A DNA stretch of 64,000 bases from Phymorhynchus buccinoides (GCA_017654935.2 CM065710.1:9948176-10012175), one strand, 5' to 3'. Shown: positions 37,860 through 51,175, counted from the first letter of the stretch. Notes: generated by a model not told the origin, from the sequence alone. Made by a program: numbers and translations.

Positions 37860-39740
37860 TTTTAGCCCTTTCACCGCCAATGTCGCCTCTTTTTGCACCA
37901 CAATGATTCTGAACACCCATGTCACTGTTTAAAAGGCATCAAATGAGGGTCTGGTATCCAGTGAACCTGTAACCCTTTTCATCGCTCACTGTCGCCTCTT
38001 GTGCACCACAATGATTTACACCCACGTACTCACTGATGAGGCATCAAATGAGGGTCTTGTATCCAGTTGACCTTAAACCGCCTTGCATGTGTCGGTCTTA
38101 CTGTCGCTCCTACTCTGGAATGGGTGTACAATGTAATTTGAAGCACCACGTCACTGAGAGGTCATCAACTATGAGGGTTCTGGTATGATCCAGTGACCTT
38201 AACCCTTTGCATGCTTGCCGGTCGCTATTGGTGGAGTGTCAGCCTCTTGGCCACCATACAATGATTTAACACCCATGTCTCACTGAAAAGGCATCAAATG
38301 AGGGTCTGGGTATCCAGTGACCTTAACCCTTGCATCGCCACTGTCGCCTCTTGGCACCACAATGATTTAACACAACCAAGTCACTAAAAAAGCATCAAAT
38401 GAAGGTCTGTTATCCAATGACCTTAACCCTTTCATCGCAACTGTCGCCTCTTGGCACCAAAATGATTGACACACCATGTCACTGAGAGTCATCAAATGAG
38501 GGTCTGGTATCCAGGTGACCTAACCCCTTTCATCGCCACTGGTCGCCTCTTGGCACCACAATGATTTAACACCCACGTCACTGACAGGCATCAAATGAGG
38601 GTCTGGTATCCAGTGACCTTAACCCTTGCATCGCCACTGTCGCCTCTTGGCACCACGAATGATTTAACACCCACGTCACTGAGAGGCATCATAATGAGGG
38701 TCTGGTATCCAGTGACCTTAAACCCTTGCAAATCGTCACACTGTGTCGGCCTCTTGTGCACACACAATGATTTAAACACCCCACGTCCACTGAGAGGCAT
38801 CAATGAGGGTCTGCTATCCAGTGACATTAACCCTTGCGTTCTCCACTGTCACCACTCTACAGCACAATGATTTAACACGCATGTCACCAGTCACGTCGAC
38901 TGAGAGAGCATCAAATGAGGGTCTGGCTAATCCAGTGACCTTAACCTTTACTCACTACGACCACTCATGTCGCCTCTTGGCACCATCAAATGATTTTAAC
39001 ACCCATCGTCACCGTCTGATAGGGCATCAGATCGAGGTGCTCTGGCCTCATCCAGTGACCTTAACCCTTATCATCAGCCACATTCAGTCGCCTCTTGGCA
39101 CCGCACGTGATTTAACATACAAACACGTGACACTAGAGAGGCATCAAATGGGAGGGTCTTGATACTCCAGGGGTGACCTTAACGCTTTCACCATCGCGGC
39201 ACTGTCGCCTCAAAAAGAAAAGCAAAGGTGTGGCACCACAATGATTTTAACACCCATGTCACTGAAAAAAGCAATCAAACAGGGTCTGGTAAAACAGTGA
39301 AAATTAAATCATTTCATCGCCAAAAACTGTCGCCTCTTGGCCCACAATGGATTTAACACCCATGTCACTGCGGATGGCCTCAAATGAGGGTCTTGGTATC
39401 CAGTGACCTTACACCCTTTGCATCGCCACTCGTCGCCTGCTTGGCACCACAATGATTTAACACCCACGTCATCTGAGAGGCATCGAAATGAGGGTCTGGT
39501 GTATGCCAGTGATGCTTAGACCCTTTCATGCCACTGTCGCCTCCTTGGCACCACAATGATTTACACCCACGTCACTGAAAGGCATCAAATGAGGGTCTGG
39601 TACACAGTGACCTTAACCCTTTCATCGCCACTGGTGCCTCTTTTCACCACAATGATTTAACACCCACGTCACTGAAACTGAAAGGCATCAAATGAGGGTT
39701 CTGCTACTCACAATGACCTTATATTCTTTTTAATTTTGGG
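37860..39740 (-). repeat. Right-arm copy of the 94-bp MITE-end array, about 20 noisy units
   Basis: Units with 'aaccctttcatcgccactgt', 'cgcctcttggcaccacaatg', 'atttaacacccacgtcactg', 'agaggcatcaaatgagggtc', 'tggtatccagtgacctt' show indels every 10-20 bp. The left-arm array is clean. The noise looks like uncorrected long-read consensus. Confidence 0.85.
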
Positions 39741-40049
39741 AGCTGGCTCACAGGGACAAGACCTATTTTAATGTATGTAAGGAATCCCCAATTACCGTGC
39801 ATGACAAAATCTTTTCCTCTACCCAGGTAACGTGCTTAATGGAAAGTTTTCTGGCTGAAAATGGCTGGCGTTGAAAGGGGACTAAGGTGAATTTGTTTTC
39901 AAATGATGCATTTTCCAACTTGTATGGCCAGGAAGTTTTATAGTTCAGTCCGTCGGTCGGTTGTATGCGACAAAAAAACAAATTCAAAATAATGCCTTTG
40001 GTCGTGGTGGCCGCCCCTACCACCACCGGAGGAGGACGTCTCATTCACG

Positions 40050-40350
40050 GTGGCTCCGCGACTAAGACATTGTTGTCGTTCAGTAGGGGGCTTAGTAGGT
40101 GTTGTCCTGAACAGGCTTCCACTGAACTCCACCGAAGTGACTCAGCAGAAGTGCAGTGTCTCCTCGGTTGGTTGCCTGCCTCTTGATGGCCTAACACAGA
40201 TTTGCTCCCCCTTGGACTGCCGGTCTTGGATTCTGCCCCCTGAACGGGACGGGGTGTGGCTGCGAAATGGGATTTCGGAATGAGCGCCATGGTAGCACGG
40301 AACCCAACAAATGCCACCCTACGGTCCAGAAGATGGGACAGCAACAAAAA
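40050..40350 (+). mobile_element. SINE-like family D, right-arm copy
   Basis: Mirror of the copy at 26800-27135, with 'gggggcttagtaggtgttgt', 'agtgtctcctcggttggttg', 'ggtgtggctgcgaaatggga' and 'agaagatgggacagcaacaa'. Confidence 0.75.
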
Positions 40351-41538
40351 AACCCAAAATTATTTACGGTTTTTTTTAAGAGTGGGCATTCGGGTGTTTT
40401 CATTGGCATCAACCCTACTGAGGTAGGACTAACAGGGCAGGCTTTAGCCGCGGAATTTAATGGAAATTGGGAATAAAAACATGAAACAAAATTCCAATAA
40501 CATTAGCAGGACAAAACATATATACCGGGTCAGATTTCGTTCGGCCGTTAAAAAATCACATAACAATCAGACGACAACTACAACGGACTGTGACTGACGA
40601 CAGTGGAATCCGTTGAATTGTCTATCGGATAATTCGTCCGAATTTTCCTCTGGAACGGATTTTTTCCTTCTTAAGCATGTGTTATTTTGTTCATTTTTTT
40701 ACAGCCAAAGCTGAAATCTTCTATTTCACTTTATTGGCCACTTTTTCTCTCTAATCTTTTCCTCGTTTCTCCCCTTTCTTAGAGGGAGAATCAACAGAGG
40801 CAGAAAAACATGACCAACACCGCTTTTGACGTTTAGGCATCTCGTTGGAGTGTGAAGTGTGGAAGGTGGTAGACTGTTGTCCCAGATGGAAAGACCACTT
40901 CAATGGTGTTAAAGATGACATCACTCAAGAAAACAATATAATTGCATTCTTAACTCTAGTCTTCTGTCAAGTTCGTAGGATTACAGGATGATGCACTACA
41001 CCATCTCTTACCAAACGAACACACACATTTTACACAAATGGCACTGACTTTGCAATAGTTGAACTGTAAACATTTAATTTCTGACCGTTCATTGCTTCTT
41101 CGACTTGCTATAATTGCGATCATAGGCAGTAATCTCGATGTTCGTCTTTATCGGTTCCATTCGCTCTTATACTGCCATATTATTTCAAGGTCCCGAAAGT
41201 TGGTCCGATTAAGCGGACTGCCACCCACTGTACTACTATTTTATGTAAGAACAGACGGGATATCAAAGTCCTGAATTAACTGTGTAAATACTTTCCTCGG
41301 GGGGTGGCTCTGGCGTAATACGGTGGCGAGCCTTATTAGTCCGTCGAAAAGACAGGCTATTACCAAAACTAAGACACACAGCGGACAGAAAAAAAAAAGA
41401 GAAACATGCTTCAAGGCCCCTCTCAAGACAACGATCTGCAATCGGTACAGAGTCAGGGCACTGCGAGATTTCCTTTGCTCCTCCGAAGCGTTGTCGACGC
41501 TGTCCCACAAAAGAGTGCGCAAAGTTTTTTAGAATTCT

Positions 41539-42215
41539 CCAGGCATGAAAAGTGTGATGAAGATCACTAGAAAGAGGAAAAATTTCTCGTGCGAGAAATC
41601 CTTCCACGTAGCTAGGATTTTCAAAAAAAAAAGAAAGATGGACGTGAGTTTTGTTTGAGAGGGGTGGATGGGGGGGGGGGGGAGTCAAAAAAGAAAAACG
41701 TTCCCCCCCAAATTTTTTTTTTTCGCAGCACAATGCATCAACAGCATTAGTCTAAATTCTTTTGACAGCCGATGTAAAAATCTTCCACACGGATTTTCAC
41801 CTAAGCGTACGATTTTTCTCTTTTGACGGGGGGGAGCGCTGCACAACGTTCCCCGCGTGCACAACGTTCCCCAATTTTTTTGTTCCAACCACCTTTTCAT
41901 CTACCTCACGTCACAACTTTTATTCCGCGAGGAGGGGGTCAGAAAATTTTGGTCGGGCCTTCCACACACATTTTCAGCTAACATCGCTACTTTTTGTTGA
42001 GCGGGAGCTACTCATCTCGCCTTTCTTCGCACAACTTTGAAGTGAGTGAGCTAAAGCGATTTCCGGTTAACCAGTTTGAGGATCGCTAAACAGAGACTTG
42101 TAGATATAAGAATCCGGCAAGATCGGTCCTTTACGCAGAATTTTTTTTGTCCCCGCGGAAGTTTTGAAAAATTTCCGCGAATTTTTTGCGAAACGCGGAA
42201 TTCTTTCATGCCTGG
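41539..42215. mobile_element. 677-bp element with CCAGGCATGAAA inverted ends, right arm only
   Basis: The ends are 'ccaggcatgaaaagtg' and 'gaattctttcatgcctgg'. They are flanked by 'gttttttagaattct' on the left and 'tttagtcactaattggcaag' on the right, which together correspond to the continuous left-arm intron near 25.82 kb. Internal repeats include 'cttccacacggattttcacc', 'cttccacacacattttcag' and 'cacaacgttcccc' (twice). There is no transposase frame. It is absent from the left arm. Confidence 0.8.
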
Positions 42216-42488
42216 TTTAGTCACTAATTGGCAAGATCATTTCTCTCTCAATAGCCGATACATTTGTCAATATTCATTCAATCACGATTTCAAAGTCAAT
42301 TTTCCGCTCACCTCTGCTGGTGATACGATGTCAGTGCGGGGGCACACACGGGAGATTCTCTTTCTTTCAAAGCGTTGCCCACCTCCCACACAAGTTTGGC
42401 AAAAGGTTTTTATCACTATTGTTCTTGATAGCTGATACATTTGTCAATTATTTCTTAAATCACTCTTTCTAAATCGATTTCCGCTCAC

Positions 42489-42659
42489 CTGGTGATGCAG
42501 AGTCAGTGGGTGCGTGCAGATTTGCTTTCTTCACAAAGCGTTATCCACCATCCCACACCAAACTCGCCAGAAGGGTTTTTCGTCGGTTTGCATTAGCAAA
42601 GGGTGTTCAGGTGGCAGTGGTCCGTCCCTTGGCTCGTGGCGTGAAGTTTATCCACCACT
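42489..42659 (-). pseudogene. Right-arm copy of CPT1 exon H, with indels
   Basis: Acceptor end 'cattcagagtggtggataaa' and donor end 'caccag|gtgagcgg' are preserved. The interior is 171 nt instead of 151, with several indels, so the reading frame is broken. Confidence 0.8.
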
Positions 42660-43300
42660 CTGAATGAACGATATGACTATATGAGAATGTACCACGTGAG
42701 AATGAACGATGTGAGAATGTACCACGTGAGAATGAACGATGTGAGAATGTACCACGTGAGAATGAACAGCGTGACAATGTACAACGTGAGAATGAACGAT
42801 GTGAGAATGTACCACGTGAGAATGAACGATGTGAGAATTTGTAGCCTCCACGAGCAGGAATGACACTACATGATGAGATTAATGAACAGTGTGACTTGTG
42901 AATCAATAAACAAATATGAGACGTGGTAACCTACAGTGTGACAATGAACGATATGCGAGACTGTACCTTACATGAGAATGAATCAGTGTGACGATGAACT
43001 ATATGAATAATGTAGCCCACGTGAGAATGAACAGTGTGACAATGAACGATAAGAGAATGTACCACATGAGAATGAACAGTGTGACGATGAACTATATGAG
43101 AATGTACCACATGAGAATGAACAGCGTGACGATGAACTATAAGAGAATGTACTATGTAAGAATGAACAGTGTGACGATGAACAATATGAGAATGTACCAC
43201 ATGAGAATGAACAGCGTGACAATGAACAATAAGAGAATGTACCATGTGAGAATGAACAGTGTGATGATAAACAATTCGAGAATGTAGAAATGTAAGAATG
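42660..43300 (-). repeat. Right-arm copy of the 30-bp minisatellite, strongly contracted
   Basis: About six 30-bp units (42675-42840) and about eight longer units with 'gtgacgatgaactatatgag' remain, in total about 0.64 kb. The left arm has 2.6 kb. Confidence 0.9.
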
Positions 43301-43479
43301 TATTAATGCGAAAATGAACAGAGCAATCTCTGTTACTTGTCCGTTCTTCCATAAACTGACAGAAATTCCACACTGCCTCACAGGGCGCACATGCAACTAT
43401 GGAAGTGTGTGTATGCATGTGTACTCACAGACACACACATATTTACATGCACACTCACACAGTCGTTTATTTGTTTGGC

Positions 43480-44615
43480 ATGTCAGTATCTAGTTCATGC
43501 AGTAATAAAGGCCAAGGCCTTGGAAATAATAGTAGTAGTAGTAGGTACTTTATATTCACAAAGGAGTCTCTGTGAAATTCGTGCTGCTCACACCTGGAGA
43601 GAGCGTCGCAGCCAGAGGCACACCAACCAATTTAAAAAAAAATAAAATTCTACAGCTAGGTCGATCATTTGCGGCGCTGTGATGAGGAAGGAGGGTGTGT
43701 GTGTGTGTGTACTTTTTCGACCAAATAACAACTTTTTCTTTGCCACTTGGCCCCCTTAACCCTTTCACACCGCTAATGTCGCATTTTTGCACCACAATGG
43801 TTTCACACCCATGTCACCAAAATGCATCAAACCAGGGCCTGCTATCCAAAGACCCTATTCTCTTAAACCCTCTCTATGACACAGACGCCAAATTCGACCG
43901 AATTTTGTCAACTCATTTTGTAAGCGCCGATTGCGCCCGCTGAATTCCAGGTCTAGTAAGTTCACTTTCACTTTCTCCCTACCCACAATGCAATATACTA
44001 AGTTAGTTCTTCCTGTACCTGAGTCTCGCTGGTCTGTTTTTGGTTTTTACAGCAAGGGAAAGCACCCACTAGTTTTTTTGAACGGATTTTTCGAAGTGAC
44101 CCCAAATTTTTTTCTTCTTTCCACGTGACATGCGCAGTATTGACTCGGCGCGATGCTCGGAGCGCCATTACGGATTTTTTCTTCTATTTCATGGTTTGTT
44201 GTGTGACATTGTTACTGTTAGCTTTGGAATGAAAATATCATTTGCTATTCAATATGCATCTTTCAGAAATGAAATGTGAGTTAGACTTTATTCTGGGTGA
44301 TTTTTTTAATGAAAATATTTGGTGTGACGTTCGGAGTTAATTCCCATCTCTCAGGAACTGGGATTGATTCCCGGTTCGAATGGTTGGGAGTCATTGGGTT
44401 ATTTGGGGAGGTAAATAAGGACAGGCCTAATGTTATGCATGTCACAGATGAATTCGCAATTACTGCAGAATTTTGTTGTTTCTCAACCCAGTATAAGTTT
44501 AATGGTATTTTTTTGGCTGAAAAATGGCCGGCGGACGAAAGGGTTAACGCATGCTAATTAAAGTGTACGTGCACACAGGACCTCGATTTATCGTCTCTCA
44601 TATTTTTATTATTTA
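43480..44615 (-). mobile_element. Right-arm SINE A with nested piggyBac-like MITE
   Basis: Mirror of 20668-21720. SINE parts lie at about 43500-43750 and 44545-44615. The MITE between them ends 'cccttaaccctttcacaccg' at left and 'ggcggacgaaagggttaacg' at right. Confidence 0.8.
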
Positions 44616-44629
44616 GTAAGAATACTCAC

Positions 44630-44835
44630 TCGTGCACCATGTTAAACTCGATACAATGAGCAATCACTGGGGCGTCAGCGTAAGAGTGCTCCACGTTCAT
44701 GCCCATCTTGCCGTCCTTGAAAATCACTATACTGATCGACTTGTCGAACCACAGACAGCTGCCGTCCCCGTGAAGCAGGTAGGACGCTCGGCCGGAGATG
44801 TCTTTGAAGTCGAAGGAATGGACGTCGAGATTGAC
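44630..44835 (-). CDS. CPT1: CPT1 exon G, exact inverted copy
   Basis: 206 nt, identical by eye to 20436-20641, including acceptor 'ttttttcag', the catalytic EHSYADAP and donor GTGAGT. The adjoining 5'-edge array (44836-45830) is also near identical: the 155-codon open frame 45409-45876 translates the same as 19396-19863. Either a duplicated functional exon or an assembly duplicate. Confidence 0.9.
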
Positions 44836-45830
44836 CTGAAAAAAATTAACCAGTTTTCACTTTCTGTCGAATTCAGCCCTTTGAATTTGCACGTAAAGCG
44901 TTACCTTCTATGAAATCTACAGTTAACCAGTTCACTTTCTCTTAAATTCAACCCTTTGAATTTGCATGTACTGCTAAGTGAAGCAAGTAGGACGCTCGAA
45001 CAGAGAGATCTTTGAAGTCGAAGGAATGGATGTCGAGATTCACCTGAAACAAATTAACCAGTTTTCACTTTCTGTCGAATTCAACCCTTTGAATTTGCAC
45101 GTAAAGCGTTACCTTCTATGAAATCTACAGTTAACCAGTTCACTTTCTCTTAAATTCAACCCTTTGAATTTGCATGTACTGCTAAGTGAAGCAAGTAGGA
45201 CGCTCGAACGGAGAGATCTTTGAAGTCGAAGGAATGGGTGTCTAGATTCACCTGAAAACAAAAGCGGTTACCTTCTACGAAATTCGTAATTAACCAGTTT
45301 TCACTTTCTCTTAAATTCAACCCTTTGAATTTGCATGTACTGCTAAGTGAAGCAAGTAGGACGCTCGAGCGGAGAGATCTTTGAAGTCGAAGGAATGGGT
45401 GTCTAGATTCACCTGAAATCAAAAGCGTTACCTTCTACGAAATTCGTAATTAACCAGTTTTCACTTTCTCTTAAATTCAACCCTTTGAATGTGTATGTAC
45501 TGCTAAGTGAAGCATGTAGGACGCTCGGACGGAGATATCCTTGAAGTCGAAGGAATGGATGTCGAGATTGACCTGAAAAAAGTAACCAGTTTTCACTTTC
45601 TGTCGAATTCAACCCTTTGAATTTGCACGTACTGCTAAGTAAAGCAAGGAGGATGCTTGAGCGGAGAGATCTTTGAAGTCGAACGAATGGATGTTTAGAT
45701 TCACCTGAAAACAAAAGCGTAACCATCTTTGAAATTCGTAAATAACCAGTTTTCACTTCTGTCGAATTCAACCCTTTGAGTTTGCTATGTACTGCTAAGT
45801 GAAGCAAGTAGGATGCTCGAGCGGAGAGAT

Positions 45831-45995
45831 CAGAGAGAGAGAGAGAGATAGAGAGAGAGAAAGATGAAAACAGCAACTCACAAACATAATGGCAGATTCC
45901 ACAGCATGTAGCGACTCCTTGTTGATGCCTGCAGAGAAGTGGTCATTGTGAATGATGAGGTCGGTGAGAGAGAGAGAGAGAGAGAGAGATGACAT

Positions 45996-46026
<31 letters not shown>

Positions 46027-46230
46027 GCAGAGAAAGGACGACGAGGAGAGAGAGGAAGAGAGAGAGAGACCGAGAGAGAGAGAAAGAAAGAGAGAGAGAG
46101 AGACAGAGACAGAGAGAAAGAAAAAAACAGCCACTCACAAACATAATGGCAGATTCCACGGCATGCAACGACTCCTTGTTGATGCCTGCGGAGAAGTGGT
46201 CATTGTGAATGATGAGAGAGAGAGAGAGAG

Positions 46231-46268
<38 letters not shown>

Positions 46269-46401
46269 AGAGACGAGAGAGAGAGAGAGACCTTCGAAGA
46301 GAGGAGAGAGAGAGAGAGCAGACGAGGAGAGAGTGAGAGAGAGAGAGAGAGTACGAGAATGAGAGAGAGAAGAGAGAGAGAGAGAGACCTGAGATTCATT
46401 G

Positions 46402-46456
<55 letters not shown>

Positions 46457-46623
46457 CAGAGACAAAGAAAAAACCAGCCACTCACAAAACATAATGGCAG
46501 ATTCCACGGCATGCAACGACTCCTTGTTGATGCCTGCAGAGAAGTGGTCTTTGCGAATGATGAGTGAGAGTAGAGAGAGAGAGAGAGAGATGAGAGAGGA
46601 GCTGAGAGAGAGAGAGGGAGAGT

Positions 46624-46654
<31 letters not shown>

Positions 46655-46770
46655 CAAGACAGAGACGAAAAATCAACTCACAAACATAATGGCATATTCC
46701 ACAGCATGCAGCGACTCCTTGTTGATACCTGCGGAGAAGTGGTCATTGCGAATGATGAGAGAGAGAGTGG

Positions 46771-46849
<79 letters not shown>

Positions 46850-46991
46850 CAAAGAAAAATCAGCCACTCACAAACAAATGGCAGATTCACACGGCATGCA
46901 ACGACTCCTTTGTTGATGCCTGCAGAGAAAGTGTGTTCTTATGCCGAATGATGAGTGAGTGAGTCATGAGTGAGTGAGGAGAGAGAGAGAC

Positions 46992-47031
<40 letters not shown>

Positions 47032-47219
47032 AGAGACAGAGACAGAGATAGAGAAAAAACCAGCCACTCACAAACAATAATGGCAGATGCCACGGCATGC
47101 AACGACTCACTTGTTGATGCCTGCGGAGAAGTGGTTCTTTGCGGATTCTCCACCACTTAGTTCTCTCCCGCGTGTGGTCAGCGACGCGGATGGATTTCTC
47201 ACACGTGTCGTGTACTATC
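45831..47219 (-). repeat. Right-arm exon F and its 3'-edge/(GA)n array
   Basis: Six exon F edge units separated by (GA)n tracts (complement of the left (CT)n). The tracts are shorter and more interrupted than in the left arm. The full exon F copy (about 47075-47219) has lost frame: its acceptor-side start reads 'atagtacacgacacgtgtga' in place of 'atgagtacagaccgtgtgag'. Confidence 0.85.
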
Positions 47220-47339
47220 TGAAAATAACTTTGTCACAACCATTCACCTGTCACCAATTTAATTCCATATCTATCCATCATCATCGTCGTCATCATTATT
47301 ATCACCATTATACATCATCGTCATCCCATTGCTTATATA

Positions 47340-47802
47340 TGTTACGCCCAATCCGTGAAATTGCCTATTTCATGAAATGGGCAAAATTGTTTGCCCAGTA
47401 AGTGAAATAGTCAAGTTATAACTTGCAATTGAGAAAAAGCAATATCAACGAAAACTAGTTTCCGTTCATTAGCATATATAGATGAAGAAATTGGTTCAAA
47501 GGAATGAGAAATATCATCTGTAGATGAATTAACATTATTTTATTCAGACTTAATCTGATAAAACGTTTGATTCAACATATGTGGCTCAGGCATGCCCCAG
47601 CTTAGCATCTGGTCGAGTTGGGGGGCAGGATAGGGGTGCAAATACAAATGTAGAAAAGTGTGATACCAATGAATCAATCTTAATCAATACCTGTGTGAAT
47701 GGGGATTCACAAAAATGTGATATACATTGTTTATTTCATAAATGAGGCAAAGCATTTTGCACATTTTTATGAAATAGGCAATTTCACGGAATGAGCGTAA
47801 CA
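47340..47802. mobile_element. Right-arm copy of the TGTTACGC MITE
   Basis: Ends 'tgttacgcccaatccgtgaa' and 'acggaatgagcgtaaca'; same internal hairpins as 17505-17960. Confidence 0.8.
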
Positions 47803-47999
47803 GCTACACCCACACCATTGTCTTTCTTTTCGTCCGTTTACAATGCTCCAGATTGCAACCAGTCTAAGAAACGGACTAAATGTATGGCCCCACAAGTGTG
47901 TGGATGCCTTGTGCTTCCATACGGGGAGCTGGACGATTCCGCCCCCTCCACGAGTCTCTCCCCAGGGGGATACCGGGGGGGGGGGGGGGGAGGTGTCTT

Positions 48000-48660
48000 T
48001 CCTAAAAAAATAGTTCCCCCCACCTTCTGGGGAAGTTTCTTGTGCTAACTTCCTCTAATCTGCCACTCTCATCTGCCACTCTCTTTGACTCAGCCTTTTT
48101 CCCTTCGCTTACTGTTCATCTTTGTATCTTTCGTCCTTACTACCGGTCCATTCTCCTGTCTTTGTTCTACGAAAAACTCTTGACAAAGATTTTCTCCAGC
48201 AAAAGTCAGACATGCTAGGCCTAACTATTTCTTAGTCAGGTGCATAATGGCAGCATGACGCATCTACGCTCGTACGGACAGGAAACTGAGTGTTCGGACA
48301 AAAGAAGAAATGTAAAATCTAAATGTTCCACGTGGGGTCTTTTGTAACAAATAGTTCACCCACCTTCTGTGCTTGTAAACTTCCTCTAATCTGCCGCTCT
48401 CTTTGACTCTGCCTTTTCCCTTTGTTTCTGTCATCTAATATCTTTCTGACTTATTGACCCATTCTCCTCCTTTTTTCGAAAAAATCTTCCAAATAATGTT
48501 CCTCCTTTGAGGCTCCTCCGAAATCGGGAATGTGTCGTCTGATACGCAGCGGGGAGACCAGTGAAAAACTGAAAACCGGACACATATGTACCTTACCCAT
48601 CATGGCCATATGGCCTCGGAACACAAAAGAAGAAGGAGAAGGAGAAGAAGAAAAAGACTT
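48000..48660 (+). mobile_element. SINE-like family B, type 1 (48000-48310) and type 2 (48350-48660)
   Basis: Mirror of 16710-17345. The type 2 copy shows the shared 5' body followed by 'ctcctccgaaatcgggaatg', 'gcggggagaccagtgaaaaa', 'accttacccatcatggccat' and a GA-rich tail. Confidence 0.72.
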
Positions 48661-48849
48661 GTGTTGACACACTTCTTAACTATGGTTGCTGTGCTGTTAA
48701 AAGAAATGAAAGATGCATAAGAAATATCTATGGAAATGTTTCCATGTAGGACTAAAGTTCATTTACTTGCATGCTAATTTACTTATCTCATAGCCTAAAC
48801 CAAACACAGAGCAAATTCACACACACACACACATATATATACATTTTTT

Positions 48850-50097
48850 GTAGGATTTTGTGGAGTCAGTAGCATTCTGTGAGACTGAGAGTCATACACT
48901 TCCATATATATATAATATTTGTGAATCTCAGCATGAAAATATAATCCAGAACTTGCAGACCAGGAGACAGTAATTTTGGACGAAGAATCCAAAAAGAAAG
49001 AGGACAGACGCAGAGACAGAGAGAGAAGAGACAGAGAGGAGACCGACAGACAGAGAGAGAGAGAGAGAGAGAGAGAGGACACAGAAGAAAGAGAGACAGA
49101 GATCACTTGTATGAACAATCAGCATGTCTGAATCCACTGAAGACTTTTTCCATGAATTTGCAGGACAGTAATCTTCTATGAGACTCAAAATGAGAGAGAC
49201 AGAAACAGAAGCAAGAAGAGAGACAGAGAAGGGAGAACAGAGACTCAGAGAGAAACGGACAAGAGACACACCTTTGTGAAAGTCAGCATTGCTATGATCA
49301 CTGGAAGACTTTTCCCGGATTCTGTGGAGTCAGTACTTCTATGAGAGTCACAATGAAAAAGACAGAGCGAGACAGAGAATCAGAGAGATACAGAGCATAC
49401 CGTGGTGACGTCAGCATCATCTACAACCCCTGGAACACTTTTCCCACAATTGCTAGTCAGTAATCTTCTGTGAGAATCAAAATGAGAGAGGACAGAGGAC
49501 AGAAACAGAGAGAGACAGAGACACAGAAAGAGAGACAAGAGACATACCTGTGTGAGCGTCAGCGTCGTCTTTCCACCGGAAGACTTTTTGCAGATTTGTG
49601 GAGTAAGTCGCATCTGTGAGAGATACACGTCCAGGTATACAGACTCCTTGGCACAGTACACCAGTATATGCGTCAACAATCCAGAGTAATAACGTTATTA
49701 TATAGCGGAGTCGTAGCCTTCCGGTGAGTCATACACTTCCATGGTATACATGACTACTGGCAGTACACCAGTATATGCTGTCAACAGTACAGAATAACGT
49801 CATTTATATAGCGGAGTCAGAGCCTTCTGTGAGGTCATACGCTTCCAGGTATAACAGGACTCCTTGGCAGTACACCAGTAATGCTGTTCCAACATCCAGT
49901 AATAACGTTATTTAATTAGCGGAACATTAGCCTTCTGGTAGAGTCATACGTTCCATGGTATACATGAATCTTGGCAGACACCAGATATGCTGCAAACCGT
50001 CAAAATAATGTATACATAGCGGAGTCAGAGGCTTCTGTGAGAGTTAATACAATTCAATCAAGCGTACAGACTCTTGGCAGTACACAAGGCATATCTT
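48850..50097 (-). repeat. Right-arm exon E arrays, degraded
   Basis: 3'-edge units with (GA)n spacers (48940-49560) and 5'-edge units ('gtatataccatggaagtgta' complement, 'gtactgccaagga' complement) up to the gap. No unit retains the complete exon E reading frame. Confidence 0.8.
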
Positions 50098-50597
50098 NNN
50101 NNNNNNNNNNNNNNNNNNNNNNNNNNNNNNNNNNNNNNNNNNNNNNNNNNNNNNNNNNNNNNNNNNNNNNNNNNNNNNNNNNNNNNNNNNNNNNNNNNNN
50201 NNNNNNNNNNNNNNNNNNNNNNNNNNNNNNNNNNNNNNNNNNNNNNNNNNNNNNNNNNNNNNNNNNNNNNNNNNNNNNNNNNNNNNNNNNNNNNNNNNNN
50301 NNNNNNNNNNNNNNNNNNNNNNNNNNNNNNNNNNNNNNNNNNNNNNNNNNNNNNNNNNNNNNNNNNNNNNNNNNNNNNNNNNNNNNNNNNNNNNNNNNNN
50401 NNNNNNNNNNNNNNNNNNNNNNNNNNNNNNNNNNNNNNNNNNNNNNNNNNNNNNNNNNNNNNNNNNNNNNNNNNNNNNNNNNNNNNNNNNNNNNNNNNNN
50501 NNNNNNNNNNNNNNNNNNNNNNNNNNNNNNNNNNNNNNNNNNNNNNNNNNNNNNNNNNNNNNNNNNNNNNNNNNNNNNNNNNNNNNNNNNNNNNNNN
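50098..50597. other. Scaffold gap, 500 N
   Basis: Exactly 500 N, a placeholder length. The contig before it ends inside the inverted copy, so the true sequence beyond 15.2 kb on that arm is unknown. Confidence 0.99.
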
Positions 50598-50629
50598 AAA
50601 ATCGCTGATTCTCTGCTTGTGGCACAGGC

Positions 50630-51175
50630 TTAACCCTCTCAAGGCGGGGCCCGTGCAGAAACCGAAAATCCGCCCAATTTTTTTTTCCCTGGGGCCCGAT
50701 GACGCCGATTGCGCACCATGAACGCCAGGTCTAGTAGTTTCACTTTCACCCTACCCACAATGCAATATACTAAAGTTAGTGTTCCTTTTCCTGCACTTCA
50801 GTGGTCCGTTTTGGTGTTACGCAAGGGAAAGCACCCATAGTCTTTTTGAACGGATTTTCGAAAGGACCCAATATCTTTTTCTTCTTTCATGTGACGTGTG
50901 CAGTATTGACTCGGCGCGATGCTCGGAGCGCCATTACGGATTTTTTAAAAATCCAATCATGGTTATTGTTGTGGACAGGTGTTAGCTTGAATAATAATAT
51001 CATCATTGCTATTCAATTTGCATACTTTAATAAATGAAATGTGAGTGAGACTTTATTCTGGGTGATTTTTTATAATGAAAAGATTTGTGGACGTTCGGAG
51101 TTAATGCCTTGTCTCGGGACTGGGATCGATTCTCTGTTCGACTATGGTCGGGAGTCATGGGGTTAGGCCAAGGGA
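50630..51175 (+). mobile_element. piggyBac-like MITE copy, partial
   Basis: 'cttaaccctctcaaggcggg' at left, then the family landmarks 'cccacaatgcaatatactaa', 'gcaagggaaagcacccatag', 'ctcggcgcgatgctcggagc', 'gaaatgtgagtgagacttta' and 'ttcggagttaatgcc', ending near 'gtcggggagtcatggggtta'-like sequence. It is diverged and has indels. Confidence 0.7.

Larger units (their letters stand above)
32960..50097 (-). repeat. Inverted second copy of 15.2-32.95 kb (right arm of a palindrome)
   Basis: Blocks appear in reverse order and orientation: PQ array, exon K/J/I copies, GT array, 94-bp MITE array, SINE D, pogo MITE, exon H copies, 30-bp minisatellite, SINE A with nested MITE, exon G and its array, exon F array, TGTTACGC MITE, SINE B, exon E array. 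Around 44.6-45.9 kb it is essentially identical to the left arm, whereas 37.9-39.7, 46.9-47.3 and 49.6-50.1 kb are full of indels. It stops at the scaffold gap. Confidence 0.93.

Noticed and set aside
32960..50097. A second, antisense CPT1 gene
   Set aside because: Exons E, F, H and I of this arm have frame-breaking indels, and the arm mirrors the left introns and ends at the contig end. An assembly or haplotype duplicate is more likely than a paralogue.
49971..50721. Open frames of about 200 codons across 50098-50597
   Set aside because: They consist mainly of undetermined bases in a scaffold gap.
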